From the NCBI GenBank assembly GCA_022615575.1, contig JAKEGM010000026.1, forward strand, positions 1-63,845: a DNA stretch of 63,845 bases, written 5' to 3'. The position numbers were made by a program, and so were the translations under genes. The notes beneath the pieces were generated by a model, which was given only the letters and a program-made list of their open reading frames with translations, made no database searches and had not been told where the DNA came from. Of this stretch, positions 60,682 through 63,845 are shown piece after piece. The stretch's first letter is position 1, and each line of letters starts with the position of its first letter. The DNA comes from Planctomycetales bacterium. Lineage in GTDB: Bacteria > Planctomycetota > Phycisphaerae > Sedimentisphaerales > Anaerohalosphaeraceae.

Positions 60682-61518
60682 ATGTGCGAATGTTGTAACG
60701 GCAAAAAAGATATTTATCGGCCCCAGCTGTGGACGATAAACAAACACCGGATGCTCAACGGCACCGAGATGTATCTGCACCTGGATCCGGATTCCGGCAA
60801 GGCCTTTGACTACATCCCCGGCCAGTTCGTGGAAGTGTCGCTGGCGGGCATCGGCGAGGCGCCCATCTCGATTTCGTCCTCCCCCACGCAAAAGGGGCTG
60901 GAACTGGTCGTCCGCAATGTCGGCGGCCTGACCAAAGCCATCCACAAACTCAAGGCCGGCGACAAACTGGGCATCCGCGGCCCGTACGGCTCCACCTATC
61001 CCGTTTCGCAGGCCAAGGGCAAAGACCTGGTCTTCATCTGCGGCGGCATCGGCCTGGTGCCCCAGCTGTCCTTCATCCGCTACGCCATGGACCACCGCGC
61101 CGATTACGGCAGCATCACCGTCCTGATCGGAACCAAGTGCCATGACATGCGGCTGTTCCGCGAGGAAATCGCCCTCTGGTCCGAACGCAAAGACATAACG
61201 ATTATAGAAACCATCGACGAGGCCCATGACTGCTGGGACGGCAATGTCGGCGTGGTCACCACGCTGATTCCCCGGGTTGAAAGCGACCTGCCCGCCAGCC
61301 AGGTGCTGGTGTGCGGCCCGCCGATCATGTACAAATTTGTGCTTATGGCACTGGCCGAAGCCGGCGTGCCGGAAGAAAATATTTATGTCAATCTTGAACG
61401 ACGAATGAAATGCGGCGTCGGAAAATGCGGCCACTGCCAGATCAACGACAAGTATGTCTGCCAGGACGGCCCCGTCTTCCGATGGAGCGATTTGGCCCTT
61501 GTGCCGGAGGCGATTTAA
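60682..61518 (+). CDS. hydG: hydrogenase gamma subunit (FAD/NAD(P)-binding diaphorase)
   Basis: A 278-residue flavoprotein of the ferredoxin-reductase type. FAD-binding beta barrel: PGQFVEVSLAGIGEAPISIS near 50-70. NAD(P)-binding: LVFICGGIGLVPQLSFIRYA near 115. C-terminal [2Fe-2S] site with four Cys in RRMKCGVGKCGHCQINDKYVC near 240-260. It carries electrons between HydB and NAD(P). AAGGAG 8 bp before the ATG. The gene name follows the sulfhydrogenase scheme and is not the radical-SAM HydG of [FeFe] hydrogenases. Confidence 0.93.
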   Translation: MCECCNGKKDIYRPQLWTINKHRMLNGTEMYLHLDPDSGKAFDYIPGQFVEVSLAGIGEAPISISSSPTQKGLELVVRNVGGLTKAIHKLKAGDKLGIRGPYGSTYPVSQAKGKDLVFICGGIGLVPQLSFIRYAMDHRADYGSITVLIGTKCHDMRLFREEIALWSERKDITIIETIDEAHDCWDGNVGVVTTLIPRVESDLPASQVLVCGPPIMYKFVLMALAEAGVPEENIYVNLERRMKCGVGKCGHCQINDKYVCQDGPVFRWSDLALVPEAI

Positions 61519-61520
61519 TT

Positions 61521-62252
61521 ATGACAAAACCACGCGTAGCCATTTTTGATTTTGCCTGTTGTGAAGGTTGCCAGCTTCAGATTGTCAACCTTGAAGAGGA
61601 GATTCTCAATTTGATTGAGCTGGTCGATGTGGTCGAATGGCGCGAAGCCATGAGCGAACAGAGCCACGAATACGACATTGCCATCATCGAGGGCTCCATT
61701 ACCCGCGACGAAGACGTCAAGCGGCTGGAAGTCATCCGCAGCCGCGCCAAGGTTCTCATCGCGCTGGGGTCCTGCGCCACCTCCGGCGGCGTCAACCGGA
61801 TGAAAAACAGCTTTGATCTCAACGAGGTGCGGACCTGCGTCTACGGCAGGGACGGCGCCATGCCCCACCTTAACACCCGCCTGACCCAGGCGTGCCACGA
61901 GGTCGTGGCTGTGGACTACAAGATTTACGGCTGCCCCATCGACAACGCCGAATTCGCCCAAATCCTGCGGGCGCTGCTGGTCGGCAAAAAACCCTTCATC
62001 CCCGACTATCCGGTCTGCGTCGAATGCAAGGCCCGCGAAACCGTCTGCCGCTACGAATACGACGAGATTTGCATGGGGCCGATTGTCCGGGCCGGCTGCG
62101 GGGCGCCCTGCCCGTCCGTCGGGTGGCGATGCTTCGGCTGCCGCGGACTGGTGGACAACCCCAATGTGCAGGCGGCGCAGGAAGTCATGGACAAATACAG
62201 ATTAACCGTCGATGACTTGAAACAGAAAATGGTATTGTTCAACACCAAGTAA
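61521..62252 (+). CDS. hydD: [NiFe] hydrogenase small (delta) subunit
   Basis: The 243-residue Fe-S partner of the NiFe subunit, related to NADH-quinone oxidoreductase 20 kDa. The proximal-cluster motif CCEGCQLQIVN near 14-24, the LGSCATSGGVNR region near 88 and YGCPID near 138 are followed by more Cys pairs (CVECKARETVCRYEYDEIC, CGAPCPSVGWRCFGCRG) for further clusters. The start at 61521 is 2 bp after the hydG stop, with GGAGG 10 bp upstream inside hydG. It is shorter than membrane-type small subunits and has no Tat signal, so it is cytosolic. Confidence 0.94.
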   Translation: MTKPRVAIFDFACCEGCQLQIVNLEEEILNLIELVDVVEWREAMSEQSHEYDIAIIEGSITRDEDVKRLEVIRSRAKVLIALGSCATSGGVNRMKNSFDLNEVRTCVYGRDGAMPHLNTRLTQACHEVVAVDYKIYGCPIDNAEFAQILRALLVGKKPFIPDYPVCVECKARETVCRYEYDEICMGPIVRAGCGAPCPSVGWRCFGCRGLVDNPNVQAAQEVMDKYRLTVDDLKQKMVLFNTK

Positions 62253-62270
62253 GAGACAAGGGTTCCCTTT

Positions 62271-63602
62271 ATGAGCAAGAATATCGAAATCAATGTCCAT
62301 CACGTTACCCGCGTGGAAGGCCACGGCAACATCGCCGTCAACATCACAAACGGCACGATTGAAAAATGCCAGTGGCAGGTGCCCGAAGCCCCCCGCTTCT
62401 TTGAAGCCATGGTGCGCGGACGCCGCTACGACGACATCCAGACCATCGTGTCTCGCATCTGCGGCATCTGCTCGATTTCGCACTCGCTGGTCGCCACCAA
62501 GGCCGTCGAAGACGCCCTCGGCCTGCAAGTCACCGAGCAGACCGACCTGGTGCGGCACCTGATGCACTACTCCGAGCAGCTTCAAAGCCATGTGCTGCAT
62601 GTCGGCTACCTGGTCGCCCCGGACCTCTTCGGCGAAAAATCCGTTGTGCCGCTGGTTCCCAAGGCCACCGAGGCCGTCAAGAAAATCATCAAGGCCCACC
62701 GCGTCGCTAACCAGATGTCCGCGCTGATCGCCGGCCGCATTACCCATCCGATTACGCTGACGCCCGGCGGCATGACGCGCGTCCCGACCGAACAGGAACT
62801 CAGGGACCTCAAGGCCGCTCTGGAAAATGTGGTTCCCGACCTGGTCGATGTGGTCAAGGTCGTCCTGAGCGTGGCCGGCAATCTGCCGGCGTTTGAACGC
62901 CCCACCGAGTATGTCTCGCTCAAGCAGACGCACCCGTTCTACAAAAAGACCCTCTCGGCCTATTCGTTCTATCACGGCGACATCACCAGCACCGACCTCA
63001 ACGGCAGCCCGGATATGCCCGTCAGCAAATGGGAAAAGGTCGCCAATGAATACGTGGTGGCCCAGTCCACCGCCAAGTGGGCCAAATGGCACCGTGACTC
63101 CTATTTTGCCGGCGCGCTGGCACGGTTCAACAACCAGGCCGAGCACCTCAGCCCGCTGGGCAAAACCGTCGCGGGCATGTTCGGCCTCAAAAAGGGCTGC
63201 TGCAACACCTTTATGAACAATGTTGCGCAATTGGCCGAGGCCGCTCACGTCGTGGAGGCCAGTTTGGAATTGATCGACATCCTGCTGAGCCGCGGCCTCA
63301 AATCCGAAAAGGTCAGGGTCGCCCCGCGGGCCGGACGCGGCTATGCTGCCATCGAAGCCCCGCGCGGCATCCTGTTCCACGCCTACGAGTTCGACAAGAA
63401 AGGCGAATGCACTTGGGGCAACTGCTGCATCCCGACCAACCAGAATCACGCCAACATCCAGAAGGACTTTGAAAAGCTGGTGCCGCAGTATATGCACGAA
63501 GGCCAGGACACCCTCCGGCAGAAAATGGAAATGCTCGTGCGGGCCTACGACCCATGCATTTCCTGCTCGACCCATTACCTCAATGTCGAATTTGTCAAAT
63601 AA
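62271..63602 (+). CDS. hydA: [NiFe] hydrogenase large (alpha) subunit, group 3b-type
   Basis: Holds the NiFe centre. The 443-residue product has the first ligand motif RICGICSISHS near 62-72 (CGxC) and the last, DPCISCSTH near 429-437 (DPCxxC), so all four ligand cysteines are present. RVEGHGNIAVN at the N-terminus and the GxxR-containing PRAGRGYAAIEAPRG near 355 are usual. After the last His an 8-residue tail (YLNVEFVK) remains, which in this family is removed by a maturation protease. No such protease and no hyp gene lies in the window. Confidence 0.95.
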   Translation: MSKNIEINVHHVTRVEGHGNIAVNITNGTIEKCQWQVPEAPRFFEAMVRGRRYDDIQTIVSRICGICSISHSLVATKAVEDALGLQVTEQTDLVRHLMHYSEQLQSHVLHVGYLVAPDLFGEKSVVPLVPKATEAVKKIIKAHRVANQMSALIAGRITHPITLTPGGMTRVPTEQELRDLKAALENVVPDLVDVVKVVLSVAGNLPAFERPTEYVSLKQTHPFYKKTLSAYSFYHGDITSTDLNGSPDMPVSKWEKVANEYVVAQSTAKWAKWHRDSYFAGALARFNNQAEHLSPLGKTVAGMFGLKKGCCNTFMNNVAQLAEAAHVVEASLELIDILLSRGLKSEKVRVAPRAGRGYAAIEAPRGILFHAYEFDKKGECTWGNCCIPTNQNHANIQKDFEKLVPQYMHEGQDTLRQKMEMLVRAYDPCISCSTHYLNVEFVK

Positions 63603-63630
63603 CCAAAGCGGCAATTGCTGCATCTTTCAA

Positions 63631-63661
63631 AAGCCCCGGCCCAAAAACCGGGGCTTTTTTG
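63631..63661 (+). terminator. rho-independent terminator after the hydrogenase operon
   Basis: AGCCCCGG and CCGGGGCT pair over an 8-nt loop and are followed by six T. It lies 29 bp after the hydA stop. From there to 63845 the sequence is AT-rich with no gene that I can support. Confidence 0.9.
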
Positions 63662-63845
63662 TTTTTTGGAGCCGCTGTCTATCAGCTTTTCCGAACACGC
63701 CGACCCTGCATGTCCTTAAACAAGGAAAAAAGACGGGGTGGGGACCAATCCTGTTCGGCACTGATTTTGCTCAATTTTGCGACCCTAAAAAATTTTTTAC
63801 AAATTACCTATTTTAAACTGGCGCGCTGTTTGACGGTGTGTTTTA

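Overview
The window reads as a chromosomal segment of an anaerobic or facultative Gram-negative bacterium, most likely a planctomycete of the Phycisphaerae/Sedimentisphaerales type. This is inferred from gene content, not from any marker RNA. The clues are a pseudopilin-like protein with the H-X9-DG C-terminal motif, a Tat-exported Gfo/Idh/MocA oxidoreductase joined to a 3-keto-glycoside hydrolase domain, outer-membrane biogenesis genes (LptD-like, LolCDE-like, TorF-like porin), and a soluble group 3b-type [NiFe] hydrogenase next to the redox repressor Rex. Coding density is high. No tRNA, rRNA, CRISPR array, insertion sequence or prophage block was recognised.

Layout. 1-4308: sulfate activation operon cysC-cysD-cysN-cysQ behind a clear promoter. 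The CysN C-terminus carries a degenerate APS-kinase-like domain. 4456-8620: parvulin-type lipoprotein, AcpS, and the oxidoreductase/hydrolase/carbohydrate-binding fusion. 8730-14355 (minus): a long cluster pheA-tpiA-secG-yicC-gmk-rpoZ-coaC-coaB, with coaC and coaB split by about 210 bp holding two overlapping micro-ORFs. 14553-24143: Ogt, an alanine/glycine:Na+ symporter, a secreted glycoside hydrolase (minus), a PurF homologue whose glutaminase site is gone (minus), a LOG-family protein (minus), alanine dehydrogenase behind a long structured leader, a small lipoprotein and an RluA-type synthase. 24192-27878: NUDIX, MsrB and two tandem DUF4056-like lipoproteins. 27971-34610 (minus): mfd, pfkA, tkt. 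35024-37550: folC and a TorF-like porin. 37624-50973 (minus): a closely spaced run lptD-fba-ctp-lysS-lolE-lolC-lolD-ilvE-ispB, ending in a strong terminator. 51139-58483: XRE/S24 repressor, pseudopilin, hybrid histidine kinase, phosphomannomutase, Ca2+/Na+ exchanger and a stand-alone Clp N-domain protein. 58879-63602: rex followed by hydrogenase genes hydB-hydG-hydD-hydA, closed by a terminator.

How the parts fit. Most of the window is housekeeping metabolism and envelope construction. The hydrogenase cluster would exchange electrons between H2 and NAD(P)H, with Rex as the likely NADH-sensing switch. The less ordinary items are the PurF homologue without glutaminase residues, the CysN pseudokinase tail, the three-domain 3-keto-glycoside fusion, the ald leader with mutually exclusive base pairing and a 45-codon overlapping ORF, three genes whose promoters sit almost on the start codon (probable leaderless mRNAs: ogt, folC, the XRE/S24 repressor), and a repeat-derived C-terminal tail on LysS.
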